From Rhizophagus clarus (Eukaryota; Glomeromycota; Glomeromycetes; Glomerales; Glomeraceae): a stretch of 64,000 nt of DNA. Position numbers and translations under genes: made by a program. The stretch is taken from contig BLAL01000162.1 of NCBI GenBank assembly GCA_015698045.1, positions 744,001 to 808,000 of the forward strand, given 5' to 3'. Below, in pieces: positions 32,370 through 43,806 of this stretch; positions within the stretch are counted from its first letter, which is position 1, and each line of letters starts with the position of its first letter. The notes below the pieces were generated by a model. That model saw only the letters and a list, made by a program, of their open reading frames with translations, ran no database searches and was not told where the DNA came from.

Positions 32370-34390
32370 GCTATACGGCTGATCATTCAGTCCAAAATTC
32401 TTGCGAAAAGAATATTTTATTTTTTCGCGTTTTTGCGAACTTTCCACTAATAATACCCCACCTTTCTTCGTGGAAATGGACGCAGAGATACTGACAACAT
32501 TTAAGAAAGTGACTGCAAACTCTTTCAAAAGAAGTCTCATAGATTTTTTTTAAACCACTTTACCTTTACTTCCTCAGCTTTACGAAGGCCTAATGGTGAT
32601 CACGCCTGCAGCTACTGAACTTTTCAATAAAGTACCCCAGTTTTGACTAGACTCAGGCTTATCAAAAGTCAAGCCTAAAGCTTCCCAACAACAAGTGGTA
32701 GCTTCTACCATCGTTGCCACTATGGCTTACTGATCTTTCTCTATCCTTCTTGACCAACTTGTTTTTTCCACCTACGACAAGATTGCACGTGAGGTGGACA
32801 TATTACTAGAAACACAAGCTTTAAGGCACCAATCAGAAATTGACCAGTTGACAAACAAAGGCAAGGCGAAAATGCCCAACGATCATGCAGATTTACCAGA
32901 TTTGGATATGGAAGTGGATCAATCACACCAATCAACGACTTCGACAGCTGATCTACTCCTGCCTCCATCTGATACAAACACTACCTTCTGAAAACTGGTT
33001 TTGACTAAGAATCAGAAAAAGAAGCTGAAGAAACAAGAGAAGCGCGCGGAAAAGAATAAATTCCTACAGGAAGCTGCCTCACTCACCTCTTCGACTGCAT
33101 CACCTGATTCTACCCTTGATGGTCATAAACCCATACTCTCGCAACCCTGCCACAACTATCTGCATCCGCCAAGCGTAGTGATAAAAATGATGATAAAGTC
33201 ACTACACTTACAACAAAAAAATGCAAAAATGAAAGTAGTACAGGAGACAACAGCATTATAATCACTGGCTACCAGCCTGAGGAGAATAATAAGAACCTCA
33301 CCTTGGACCTAGTGATATATGACATCCCGGCCAAATGGACAAATTATCAGCTTCTCAGCAAATTCAATAAATGGGAAAAGGTGGTATCTGTCAGCACGCG
33401 AGTGCAAAAGAAATACCAGACAGCAAGAGTTAGACTTACACCCAATCATAATTGTCTAAAGACGTACAATAATGGTGACTGGACGGTTTCCCTCAGCTCT
33501 CTTCCTGTACGATGGTTCCTGGCAGCCTGGTCTCTTTTTGAATGGAAACAGCGCGAAAAATTCCAGGCAGCAATCACAAATATCCCTAAGGATATGATGA
33601 TTGAATCACTGTTCCCTGAAGGCACTTTTGGCCCCTTCATCGATGAAAGCAATCTTCAATCCTTCAAAATAATTCAAGAACAGGATAGTACTAGGATTCT
33701 CATCGGCTACTTCGCAATATGAGAAGCGTTGTCCTGTAGGTTAGCTAAGAATCAAATGTGAAAGTAAACAGAAAATTAGCTTAGTGCAAATATTCCACTT
33801 CTATCCTTCCGTTCACCAAAACGACCGCTCAAGACGACAGTCTCAGACTCAAACTCCTCATCCTTCAAGAAGGCGGGCTCCCCCCCAATGGTTACTGGAT
33901 CAAACCGTACGCCTCTTGGGTCACGCAAATTAACTAACAATAACAATCAGGAAAATAATACTAACTCGCTTAATCTTGCGCATTCTCAAAAGTCTTCTAG
34001 ACGTTCAACTTTTTCTAACACGAACAAGGAATCACGCAAGTCTGGCAATAGGCAATCGGATAATCTTAATAAGGTGGAAATCAAGCACTTGCTGGAACAG
34101 CTCATTAGTTTATGTTGCTAGCATACTAGAAACAGATAGTTAGTCATAGGCGGGAAGTGCATTCTTAGCTAGTTAGTTGTTTTAGGGTAGATTATTTTCT
34201 ATAATTTTTCTTTTTTCTTTTTTCGTTTCCTTTATACCTTTATATTAGTAGTTAATGTTCTAGGCTCATGGTAAGACGGGTCCTTGTGGCTCAAAGCAGC
34301 GTTGATTGTATTTTAGTGGTGCGAATGCACCCTCATTTTTACATAATAAAACAGATTGCGGCCCTAAAGCCTTAAAAAAAAAAAAAAAAA
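32370..34390 (+). mobile_element. ORF1-only non-LTR retroelement copy 2, complete insertion
   Basis: A 19-bp direct repeat AATTATTAAAAGCTTTTGA lies at 32351-32369 and 34391-34409; the element ends in an A run (34373-34390). It sits inside the RNase H region of the minus-strand LINE. Length is 2.02 kb, very close to copy 1, though sequence and 3' UTR differ, so it represents another subfamily. Confidence 0.93.
32476..34121 (+). pseudogene. LINE ORF1-type protein copy 2, multiple stops and a frameshift
   Basis: From ATG at 32476 (MDAEILTTFKKVTANSFKRS...) the frame has stops at F*TTLP, QF*LDSG, AY*SFS and TF*KLVL, all TAA or TGA that one C-to-T change from CAA or CGA would explain. The conserved basic patch reads LTKNQKKKLKKQEKR. 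A frame change near 33,120-33,260 precedes the core LVIYDIPAKWTNYQLLSKFN, KWEKVVSVSTRVQKKYQTAR and RWFLAAWSLFEWKQREKF. A stop at ...IGYFAI* (33720) and a further frame change precede the basic tail, which ends near KHLLEQLISLCC (34121). It is homologous to the pseudogene at 24801. Confidence 0.82.
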
Positions 34391-34596
34391 AATTATTAAA
34401 AGCTTTTGAACAAAATTTATGCCTAGAATGTAAAAATTTGTTAATCAATGAAATCACGCATAAACTATCAGAGTAAATTTTGACTCTGCATTCTTTCAGA
34501 CAGACTAATAAAGCCAAAAAAATTGCAAAAAGTTCTGCTCGTATTAAGAATGGTTAATTGACTATGTATGTAAAAAATTGTTGATTACTATGACTG

Positions 34597-35853
34597 TAGA
34601 GTTCCAAATAGGTCAGACTGGATTGGGTTACATCATTAATCTGAACTGAATAATTTTTTTGGGTTAGATCAGGTTGGGTAATTTGTTCTGATCTGACCTA
34701 TCCTGTTTGACTTGAAAGTATTCAGGTCACTTCAGGTAACTGGATAAATCTGATTACCCAAAATTTTATTACGAATATTTTAAATAAAAAAATGTTTCAA
34801 AAATGTTTTTTTTATTAAATTTTCTATTAAAAAACATTGCGAAATGTTTTTTTATTAATAAAATATACTGGAAAAACATTTTACAACATTTTTTTATAAA
34901 GTTAATTAAAAAAATGTTTTGCAATATTTTTTCATAAAGCTAATTAAAAAAAATGTTGCAAAACGTTTCTTTATTAATAAATATACATGAAAAAATGTTT
35001 TGCAACATTTTTTCACAAAATTAATTAAAAAACGTTGTAAAATGTTTTTTTATTAGTAAAAATATACTGAAAAAAACATTTTGCAACATTTTTTTATAAA
35101 GCTAATTAAAAAAAATGTTGTGAAATGTTTTTTTATTAATCAAATACACTGAAAAAATGTTTCACAATGTTTTTTCACAAAATTAATTAAAAAAATATTG
35201 CAAAATGTTTTTTATTAATAAAATACATTGAAAAAACATTTCGCAACATTTTTTCATAAAATTAATTAAAAAAATGTTGTGAAATGTTTTTTATTAGTAA
35301 AAATATACTGAAAAAAAGTTTTGCAACATTTTTTTATATAGCTAATTAAAAAACGTTGCAAAACATTTTTTATTAATAAATATACCGAAAAAATATTTTG
35401 CAACATTTTTTTATAAATTAATTAAAAAAATGTTACAAAACGTTTTTTTATTAATAAAATACACTGAAAAAACGTTTTGCAATATTTTTTCATAAAATTA
35501 ATTAAAAAAATGTTGTGAAATGTTTTTTTATTAGTAAAAATATACTGAAAAAACATTTCGCAACATTTTTTTATAAAGCTAATTAAAAAAAATGTTGCGA
35601 AACATTTTTTTATTAATCAAATATACTGAAAAAATATTTCGCAAAAAATGGTTTGCAACGTTTTTTCATTAGATTAATTAAAAATATTATGGAATTTTTT
35701 TTATTAAATTGATTTCAGGTTAACAGGTCAATCAAAGTCAGGTCAAACCTATAATCTAATCTAATACCAGGTATTGAATTTGATAATCTAACCTGAATAT
35801 TTTGGGTCAACCTGACAAGTAATCTGAATTGACTCTTACCATTCAGAACTCTA
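34597..35853. mobile_element. hAT-like non-autonomous element with palindromic tandem core
   Basis: Ends TAGAGTTCCAAATAGG (left) and TAGAGTTCTGAATGG (right, minus strand), similar to the TAGARCTCTGAATTTT ends of the 58,530 MITE. Next to both ends are GGTCAG/CTGACC-rich stretches (GGTTAGATCAGGTTGGGT; GGTCAAACCTATAATCTAAT). No TSD could be matched, perhaps because a related element fragment abuts it on the right. Confidence 0.6.
34745..35700. repeat. Tandem ~120-bp palindromic units (AATGTTTTGCAACATTTTTT)
   Basis: About eight copies of a unit built of two opposed half units: AAAAAATGTTTTGCAACATTTTTTCA, a TAAAATTAATTAAAAAA linker, AACGTTGCAAAACGTTTTTT, then TTATTAATAAATATACTG. Each half folds on itself (GTTTTGCAAC and its complement). 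This is the core of the surrounding element. Confidence 0.85.
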
Positions 35854-35856
35854 TTT

Positions 35857-36221
35857 GGTTCCTTACTGGACGCTTTTCAGAATAAAATTTTTATTGAAAA
35901 ACATTTTCAGAATCATCTTTTAACTGAAAAACATTTTTTTAATTAAAAAACTTCATCCAAAAACATTTTCAGTTTGAAGTGTTTTTCGAAAAAATGGTTT
36001 CAGTTCCATTTTTTGATTTGAAAATAGAACTGGAACTAATTTTTCAAACCAAAAATGTTTTTTTGGTAGTGTTTTTTAACTGAAAATATTTTCAGTTAAA
36101 AGTATAACCTGAAATGGTTTTCAGTAAAAATTTTAGGTCAAAAAACACTTTCAGTAAAATTTTATATCAAAGAGCCAAATCAGAACTGAAAACAGAACTG
36201 AACCAGAAATTCAGATCTCTA
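35857..36221 (-). mobile_element. Partial copy of the TAGARCTCTGAATTTT MITE family
   Basis: Read on the minus strand it starts TAGAGATCTGAATTTCTGGT then TCAGTTCTG, and ends near AGTAAGGAACC. It aligns throughout with the complete 422-bp element at 58530-58951 (shared TTACTGGA and CTTTTCAGAATAAAATTTTT words). The end next to 35,853 lacks the outer repeat, so it is truncated or was joined to the neighbouring element. Confidence 0.7.
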
Positions 36222-36536
36222 GTTAAAGAGTAAGAGTTATTAATCAAAGAAGAAGACTCAAAGGAGGTAGCATCATAACCATTAAACCAAAGAGGTGTGT
36301 GTATAATTTAATTAATGTCACTTGAAGCTGGTAAGGCTAGGGAAATATTTAATTGAAGCATAAAGAGCATCTCTTGTCTTTGCATCATAGTGCAAATGTC
36401 CTTATCGTTGAGATATGTAATGTTTAATGCATCATCAAATATAGCTACTTGGTAAATGTTTATGACATAGACACCTTTTCACTCTTCATGCAATTTAAAT
36501 ATAATTCTACCAATAAACCAGGAGCTGTCATATTGA
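36222..36536 (-). other. Decayed LINE-like sequence
   Basis: Minus-strand translation is interrupted by many stops but keeps short phrases (LLVELYLNCMKSEKVS, MVMMLPPLSLLL) that suit the spacer between RT and RNase H of the LINEs in this window. It continues at 40,366 after the nested elements. Low certainty. Confidence 0.35.
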
Positions 36537-37050
36537 ATCACTATTAGTGTTCTGAATGAATCAGATCAATTTGGGTGACCCATCAGGTTGACCTGAAATA
36601 TTTGGGTCAGATCATCAAATTCGTAACCTGACTTTAGGTCAAGTTATAGTTTGACTGACCCATTTGACCTGTTTCAACCTAAAGTTAAAAAAACGCTAAA
36701 ATACTTTTTCTATACTAATTAATATGCTAATTAATTAAATCACCAATGAAAATGTTAAAAGGACAGTTTAAAAACACTTAACGTTATTTTTAAATTAAAT
36801 GTTTAAAAATTAGTATTTTTTTTGCTAAAAGCATTTTTTAACTTTTTTTTAATTAAACGCCTAAAAAAAAACAGTTTGTTTAATTAAACGCTTAAAAAAA
36901 TGGTATTTTCTTTTAATTAAATGCTTGAGAAAAAAGCATATTTTTTTAAGCGTTTAGAAAAAGCACTTTTCTGATTAAATGCTTAAAAAAAAGTGGTATT
37001 TTTTTTAATTAAACGCTTGAAAAAAAAGCGTATTTTTTTTAAGTGCTTAG

Positions 37051-39704
37051 CACTAGTCAAAAAAGAAATATTCGGTCTTAATGAAATTCAGCCTATATTC
37101 GACCAAAATTAAAAATTATTCGACCTCAATTAATAATGATCTATGATTAAACATATATTCGACATTGTTGAATCATAGTCGAATAGTGTATATTAATTGA
37201 GCATTGCATCGCATATCACGTAACTAATTAAAGCTTAAAAAAAAGACTAAATTTAATGAAGTTTCTAAAACTTCTTTCTTTTTTCCTTCACTATTTCCTT
37301 TTGTTTTTTATCTCCTTTCATCCTTTCCCTATTTTTTATCTTTTCCCCTTTTTTCTTTTTCTTCCCTTCATATTTTCCCCTTTTATTCCTTTTCTTAATT
37401 TCTCTTTTCCCACTTTTCCCGCACTTTCTTTAAAAAATCCTCAATAAAATGACTCATTTTAAGCAGATATTTTGGTCTCCTTTGGACGTAAAATTTCATG
37501 GTAAAAATTTTTTTTTCTTTAACTACTCTTAATTTAACGAACAGCTTCTAAAAGTTCGGTTATTCTTTATGTAGTATTCTCTCGGATCTCTTCCTTGGAT
37601 CTCAGTGAGTGAAATTGTTTTTTCTTTTAACTTTAAATGAACTTTATTAACAGTTCATTTTTTTTTGCAGGCAACCAGTTTTTTGTGTTATTTGAACATT
37701 AGCGGTCATTTCTTTTTGCAGCTCTTTGGACGCGATATTTTGGTAAAAATTGTAAAGTTTAATTTATTATTCTATGACTTCTAAAGAATAGTTAATAATT
37801 TTGTTTTTTTTCATTTCTTTTTAGACGGTTAGCTCTTCGGTAAGATCTTGGGAGTATCTTTTCATTTTATTTTGATGTTTTACAACATTTACTAATAACT
37901 CATTTTTACTTTTTTTTAGATGGCTAGCTCTTTGTATAGGATTTCGATGAGTATTTTAATTTTTTCATTTTATTTTGTGGTTTTTACGACGTTTATTAGC
38001 AACTTGTTTTACTCCTTTTAGATAGTTGATACTTGTGTAGAATTTGGTAACAACAAGATGGTTTTAACAACTCAGCTTTTAGTAAGTTTTAATATTTTTT
38101 TTTATTTTGAATTAAATTTATTTTTTTAATGAATCATGTATTAATATTTTGATTATTTTAATTATAGACGACTAATTTTCAACATCTTTGATATAATTTT
38201 GGTAAGATGTAATATTCAGTTTATTTATTTAACAAAACGATTACTAATGTTTTGATTCTCTATTTTTTTAGGCGAGTTCAGTTTTTTGACGTAAGAATTC
38301 GGCAAGTATTTTTTTTAAGATTTCTTTCGCCTTTTAAAAATAATTACTAATTTATTTTTTTTTTAGACAGTTTGTTCCTCGGCTCTTTGAACGTAAAATT
38401 CGATAAGAATGATCTTTGACGAACTCCAATCTTTGGATGTGTAGATTTGTTGGTGTGTTTTTTTAATGCAAAAATTCGTCAAGTATGTTTTTTTTGATTT
38501 TTTTCGCCTTTTAAAAAATAATTACTAATTTATTTTTTCTTTTTTTTAGACAGTTTGTTCTTTGGCTCTCTGGACGTGAAATTTGGCAAAAATGATTTTG
38601 ACGAAACTTCAAGTCTTTGGATATGTGGATTTGATGGTATATTTTGTTTGTCTTTAATTATTCATTTTATTGAAACTGTATCTAACAGATTTGATATTTT
38701 CTTTTTTTTTTAGATGTTCTTTCAGATTACTGTGACATGGGATTTTGGCAAGTAATAACTTTTTTTAGATGACTTTTTGGCTCTTTGAATGCATAAAATG
38801 GGATTTCAGTGAGTTAAGGATTTTCTTAAATTATTTTTTTACAAAATGTTTTACATTACCATTTTGATTTTTCTTTTTTTAGACAGATTCATCGAATATT
38901 TATGATAAGGATTATTGATTGAATTTATTCTGTTTAACAGTATTTATTCTTTTTTTTAGACAAGTTTGAACACATGAAAAATGCCAGTATATTTTTTTTA
39001 GATGGATCTGGACGTGTGGAATTCGGTGGGCAATCAATTATTTTTTTTTTAGTTTTTATTTTTTTTCTTTCAGTGAAACGTTTAATAACGCTTTGTTATT
39101 TATCCTTTTTTTAGAAGAACAATTATTTTTTAAGATCTTTAGATATGCAGATTTATAGTGTGTTTTTATTAGTTATAATTTTTTATTTTTACGAATCATT
39201 AATTAATAAATTCGTTTTTTATTTTTTTTTTAGGTTGCCCTTTGACTTTATATGATGTGAATTTAGGATTTTTTAGAATACTTGATTGTGTAGATGATGG
39301 TTGTGGATATAATGGCAGATAGATTAATGTGAATAATAACAAGTGATAATATATAGATAGATAAATGTTAGATAGAATTTTATATAATATTATAATATAT
39401 AGCTATAAATAAAATGTTAATAAAATTACTATTATTTGACTTTGAAAAACCTCTAGTTTGACCTATTTATCAATTATATTCAGATTACATACAGTAGTCG
39501 AATATAGTTTTTTTAGGATCGAATAAATATGTAATAATGTCCTAATATAGGTAAAATGATGGTCAAATTTTCTTTCCAAATTTGAGATGATTGGCACCTT
39601 AAATGCATCAAAAAAATCAGCCTCAATTTGACATAGGTTAGATCATTATTCGACCTATATTCGACCTGATCAAATTTAGACTGAATTGTCCTTTTTGACT
39701 AGTG
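37051..39704 (+). mobile_element. Non-autonomous CACTA (EnSpm) transposon, 2,654 bp, TSD TAG
   Basis: Begins CACTAGTCAAAAA and ends TTTTTGACTAGTG, with TAG on both sides (37048-37050, 39705-39707), the classic CACTA signature of CACTA termini and a 3-bp TSD. Subterminal ATTCGACC words repeat at both ends (37,090-37,175; 39,480-39,680). No transposase frame is seen. The interior (37,600-39,240) is a series of T-runs ending in TTTTTTAG followed by short GACGGTTAGCTCTTCGG-like or ACAGTTTGTTCYTCGGCTCT segments and GTAAG-like words. Confidence 0.92.
37590..39240 (+). repeat. Degenerate exon-like cassettes inside the CACTA element
   Basis: About a dozen T-rich tracts end in TTTTTAG or TTTGCAG, each followed by a short segment sharing GTT(A/T)GCTCTTYGG or ACAGTTTGTTCYTYGGCTCT and ATTYGGYAAG. 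Clear examples lie near 37,720, 37,825, 37,920, 38,022, 38,272, 38,368 and 38,550. Spacing is irregular (90-190 bp). Confidence 0.6.
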
Positions 39705-40365
39705 TAGAAAAAGCACTTTTTCGATTAAACACTTAAAAAAACTGTTTCTTTCGTTTCTTTAATTAAATACCTGGTGATAAATGTGAACGCCTCAAAATAA
39801 TACCAATAACTTTTAGGTTATAAAAAAAACTGTAACATTTTGTCCCAATCAATGTTGTACATAAAAAATTTTTCATTAATACAGATGTAATAACGCTTAA
39901 AAATAAGGCATTTTTTCGAAATAGTTTTATGCATTTATATTTATTTAATTTTTAATTCATTTTTTTTTTACATTGCTTCAGTTATTCAAGTGAAATTATA
40001 AATGCCTAAAAATGGCAGTTTTTTTTAATTGAACGATTAAAAAAAGGCATTTTTTAAAATTAAACGCCTAAAAAAGGTGTTTTTTTTAATTTAAAAGCAT
40101 AAAAGGTTACGAAACGTATAAGAAAAATGTTTTTTTTATCACTTTGTCACTCTAATAAAAAGTGATAATATTCCTGACAACCTACTTGACCTGTCTGACC
40201 CAAATAACCTGATCTGATCCATCTGACCTGAAGTATTATACAGGTCAAACAGGTCAAGTCAGGTCAGACAAGTTATCTGACCTGACCTGACCTGAAAAAA
40301 AATATCAAGTTGGGTCAAACGGATTACCTGATTTGACCTGACCTGTTCAGAACACTAATCACTAT

Positions 40366-41399
40366 TCATTTCTTTAATCTACTATCCTTTGAAGGTGGAG
40401 TGAAAATTTTACTTATATAGGAGGTAGGTTGGGTCAAGTGAAAGTCTTATCGTAAGCATCTAAATTCTAGAGAAACTAAAACTAAGCTTTTCAATTGTGA
40501 AAATCATTTAGCTTTAGAACCTTTTCGCAAGAGTCTAATTAGAGTCTGATATTATTTTTAAGTCATTAAGATTGAGCCGTCTCCAGCGGTCAGTTGATGC
40601 AAACTGATTAGTGGAAATAAACTGTTTTTAAAATTAATTCTAATAAGGGAGGTAGCAGTATACAAACGTAACTATATATTCTGTAATGGTAGATTAACAT
40701 TGTTGATACTAAAACTAAGAGTATCCATTTTATCTAATTTAAAATTAATATAAAAATCTGACGTTAGAGTTAAATAAAATAATGCTAGATTAGAACGAGT
40801 GAATGACTAGCTGCCATGTATAATGGTCTATGATGTGGTTAAATATTGAAGCAACTGGTCAAGATTTTTATAGAGAATTGAGCTAGTCAGTGTTGGTATA
40901 GGATATTGTCCAAGAGAAATTTTAATGTTCCAGACTGTCCTAGTTCAAGGACATGACATTGTCTTATACTAACACTGGAGCCAGTCATAAGCAGATCAAA
41001 GTGGAGGAAGTAGCATCATTATTGATATTAAAAATGTTGAATAAATTCATGAGGCCTGTAGTTGAAACCATCATCCATAAACAATGTAATCCAATGAGTC
41101 CTTCATGGTAAAGAGCAAATGTAAGAAAAGAACGTTAGATGCCAATTGTATGTTTAACTAAAGTTAGAATGGGATGTTCAATAGCATTCCATTCCAGTTT
41201 AGTAAAAGTAGCTAACTGACTGAAATAAATTAATTTTGGGTAAAGTACTTTATTAATCAAGTATACTATATATCTAATTGAAAGTCTTTTATGTTGAATA
41301 GTAGCTAAAAATTCATTCTGAGTGCAGATAAGACATTGTTTACCTAATGAACATCAACTTCCACCATCTCCTTACTCAATTTTTTATCTTTTTTTTCGC
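40366..41399. other. Decayed repeat DNA, probably the same old LINE as 36,222
   Basis: No open frame. Two copies of a GGAGGTAGCA word (about 40,650 and 41,005) match AGGAGGTAGCATCATAACC at about 36,253, and rearranged pieces of the minus-strand LINE spacer seem present. No gene is supported. Confidence 0.35.
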
Positions 41400-42970
41400 T
41401 TGAATAAATAAAAATCATTGTTAAAAATACAAATATATATGCTTATGCAAAAGAAGCAGGAAAAGGAAACAAATGGAAAGATTTAACAATAGAGGAATTT
41501 AGAATTTAGTTATTAATAATAATTTATGCTAGAATTTTTAAATTACCTAGTATTCGTGATTATTGAAATAAAGATAATATATTTTCTGAACATAAAATCA
41601 CAAATTTTATGATATTACTTTGCTTACTTTGAACAGGTATTATTATTGTTTTAATTGGTTTAATTTTTATGCTTAAATTTTTAATAATTAACTTAAAATT
41701 TAGATTAAATGGTATATGTATATTTCAGATTATACAACATTCTGGTATTCTAAAGTAGAACCTTTAGCAACTCATATTTAAACAGTTTCACAATCAATTT
41801 GTATTCTATCATCAAATGTATTTATTGATGAAATGATAGCTAGATTTCTAGATTTTCAGAAAGAAGTGCACATACTGTAAAAATTAAAAATAAGCTCACT
41901 TCAGAAGATTATAAAATTCTTTCTCTCTATGATTCTAGTTACACATATACTTTTATTTTTACATCTAGAATTGAAAACCAACCAGAAGTTCAGCAAATAC
42001 CAAATTTAGGTAAAATAGGAAATGAAGTATATTATCTTGTTTTCAAATTACCAAAAAACAAATCATTTAATATCTATATGAATAATTATTTTACCAGTAT
42101 TAAACTTTTTAAATATTTACATGAAAAAAAATTTGAAGCATGTGGAATAGTTTGTAAAAATAGTGCAAATTTTCTTCAGATTCTTAAAGTAGATAAAAAA
42201 CTAGATTGGGATACTCTTTCTGGTATAGTTGTTAATAGTGTATTAGCTATTCTGTGGATGGATAATGGTCCAGTGACAATGCTCTTAACTATTCACCAAA
42301 TTAATGAAAATGAAAATTGGATTGAAAAAAATTGACGCTGACCATGAAAAACAAGTACTAATGCAACTAAAATTTAAGCAATTTTTGGAAATGCAAACAA
42401 AAAATCTTTACTTATTCCTGTTGTAATAGATGATTATAGTGGGGTGGATATTGCGAATCAATTAAGAGGATATTATGGTACACAATTAACAGTACAAAGA
42501 ACTTGAATGCCACTATTTTTTTAGCTCTTAGATATAGCAATAATTAACTTATATTTAATATTAAAAAATAGAAATGAAAATATTAATCAAAAAGATTTTA
42601 AAATGCAGTTAGTTTTAGATTTAATCAAAGCAGGATTGGAAAAAAAAGAAAAAGGGCCACAAACATGAAGTTAGCAAGTTGATGAATTAGCAAATCAATT
42701 TAAGTTTATTCATATTGATTCTATTAAAAGACAACAGTATATTATAGCAAATTTTGAACTTCTTTTAGAAAGATTATCACCAGATGGTCATTTACCTGAA
42801 TGGAGAGAGACAAGAAGCAGCTGTGTATGGTGTAAGTATTTGACAAAAAAGGAGTAAAAAAAAGTAGCAAGAGATCTTTTCCAATCACAATTGTATTGTA
42901 TAAAATGTAATGTATCATTATGTTGTAATAAGAATAGAAGTAATTGTTTTATAGATTATCATATTTAAGT
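41400..42970 (+). pseudogene. piggyBac-type transposase, degenerate
   Basis: Fragments in order: GNKWKDLTIEEFRI, FKLPSIRDYWN, DNIFSEHKITNFMILL (PGBD N-terminal region); a probable intron at about 41,637-41,729; then TTFWYSKVEPLATHI, VFIDEMIARF (first catalytic Asp), YTYTFIFTSRIE, NYFTSIKLFKYLHEKKFEAC then GIVCKNSANF. In active members the second catalytic Asp precedes NYF as D-N-Y/F-F, here it is N-N-Y-F. PVVIDDYSGGVDIANQLRGY contains the final Asp. The C-terminal cysteine cluster CVWCKYLTKK...YCIKCNVSLCC is the usual zinc-binding end. Many stops and frameshifts. Confidence 0.87.
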
Positions 42971-43797
42971 AGAAAATGATAATTAATTAAAATAAAATTT
43001 AAAATATTTAATTTAAAATAATTTATTTTCATGTTAATTATTTTGCACTTTTTTTATAAATTTTACGAAAATTATTTTTTTTTTAGGATTATATGCAAAG
43101 CTAAAACCCTAGTTTTAAACCTAAAAAGATTAATTAATAAAAGTTGTGCATCATGATAAAATTTATAAATTTTATTAAGGTTTAATATAGTTAAAATTAA
43201 ATTTCAAAGAAATTGCCAAAATTAATGTCAAATATTATTCAATTACTTAATATTAATTTTTTTTAATAATAAGTATAATAATTATAAAGCAAAATATAAT
43301 TTTTATAACTGTATTTATTTCTTAATTTTTTTTTTTATTTGTTAATTTTAGAGTATAATTTTATACCCTTGGTCAAGTAAAATTACTTTTTTTACTGAAA
43401 AAACTCTTTCTTATAACTTTCAAACTATATATAAAATAAAATTTTTACAAAAAATTTATTTTTCAAAAATAAAATTTTCTATTAGAATTTTTAGTTATAG
43501 AGGTAGATGAACAAATATTTTATAAAATAGCAGGTTTTACTGCTACTGACTTTTCTTTAAAAGATGATAATAATTCTCTTTCAGATTTTGATTCTCTAAA
43601 AACTTCATCTAGAGTTTCAACAAAGAAAAAACTAAAAAAAAAGAAGAAGAAGTTTAAAAATAAAAATAAACAACTAGTATCTTCTACACCTGCTTTATCT
43701 TCAGTTCTTTTGATATAAACATAGAATACCTGTATATAGTTGTTTTTAAAATTCAATTGGCAAATCTAAAATCCAAAATTATTAAATTACGTAAATA
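42971..43797. other. AT-rich gene-free DNA
   Basis: Simple AT-rich DNA; a purine/AAG-rich patch at about 43,620-43,670. No gene seen. Confidence 0.4.
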
Positions 43798-43806
43798 TAT
43801 AATTAA

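Larger units (their letters stand above)
31290..34560 (-). pseudogene. LINE RNase H and C-terminal part (minus strand), split by an ORF1-element insertion
   Basis: Two pieces on the minus strand, 34560-34391 and 32369-31290, join at the duplicated target site. The first piece reads RAELFAIFLALLVCLKECRV then KIYSDSLCVISLINKFLHSR; the second continues FILIFINMLVLDKNLDLELI then KVKTHAGD. E (RAEL), D (YSDS) and D (HAGD) are RNase H catalytic residues. Downstream come DELAKK-like text, then GHWLKRQKPTLYHDF (the C-terminal zinc-region of LINE ORF2) with stops. This is an old LINE copy disabled by stops and by the 2-kb insertion. Confidence 0.8.
36545..40357. mobile_element. hAT-like element (TSD ATCACTAT) split by a CACTA insertion
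   Basis: ATCACTAT is duplicated at 36537-36544 and 40358-40365. The termini TAGTGTTCTGAA match in inverted orientation, and subterminal (A)GGTCA(G)GTC / GACCTGACCTG words are dense at both ends. The core is a tandem array of AATTAAACGCTTAAAAAAA-like ~55-bp units (36,730-37,047 and 39,708-40,130). Without the inserted 2,654-bp CACTA element and its TSD copy the host element is about 1,156 bp. Confidence 0.9.

Noticed and set aside
34597..36221. Single composite element with a shared TSD
   Set aside because: Flanks (TATGACTG against GTTAAAGA or TTTGGTTC) do not match, so I kept two separate, partly truncated elements.
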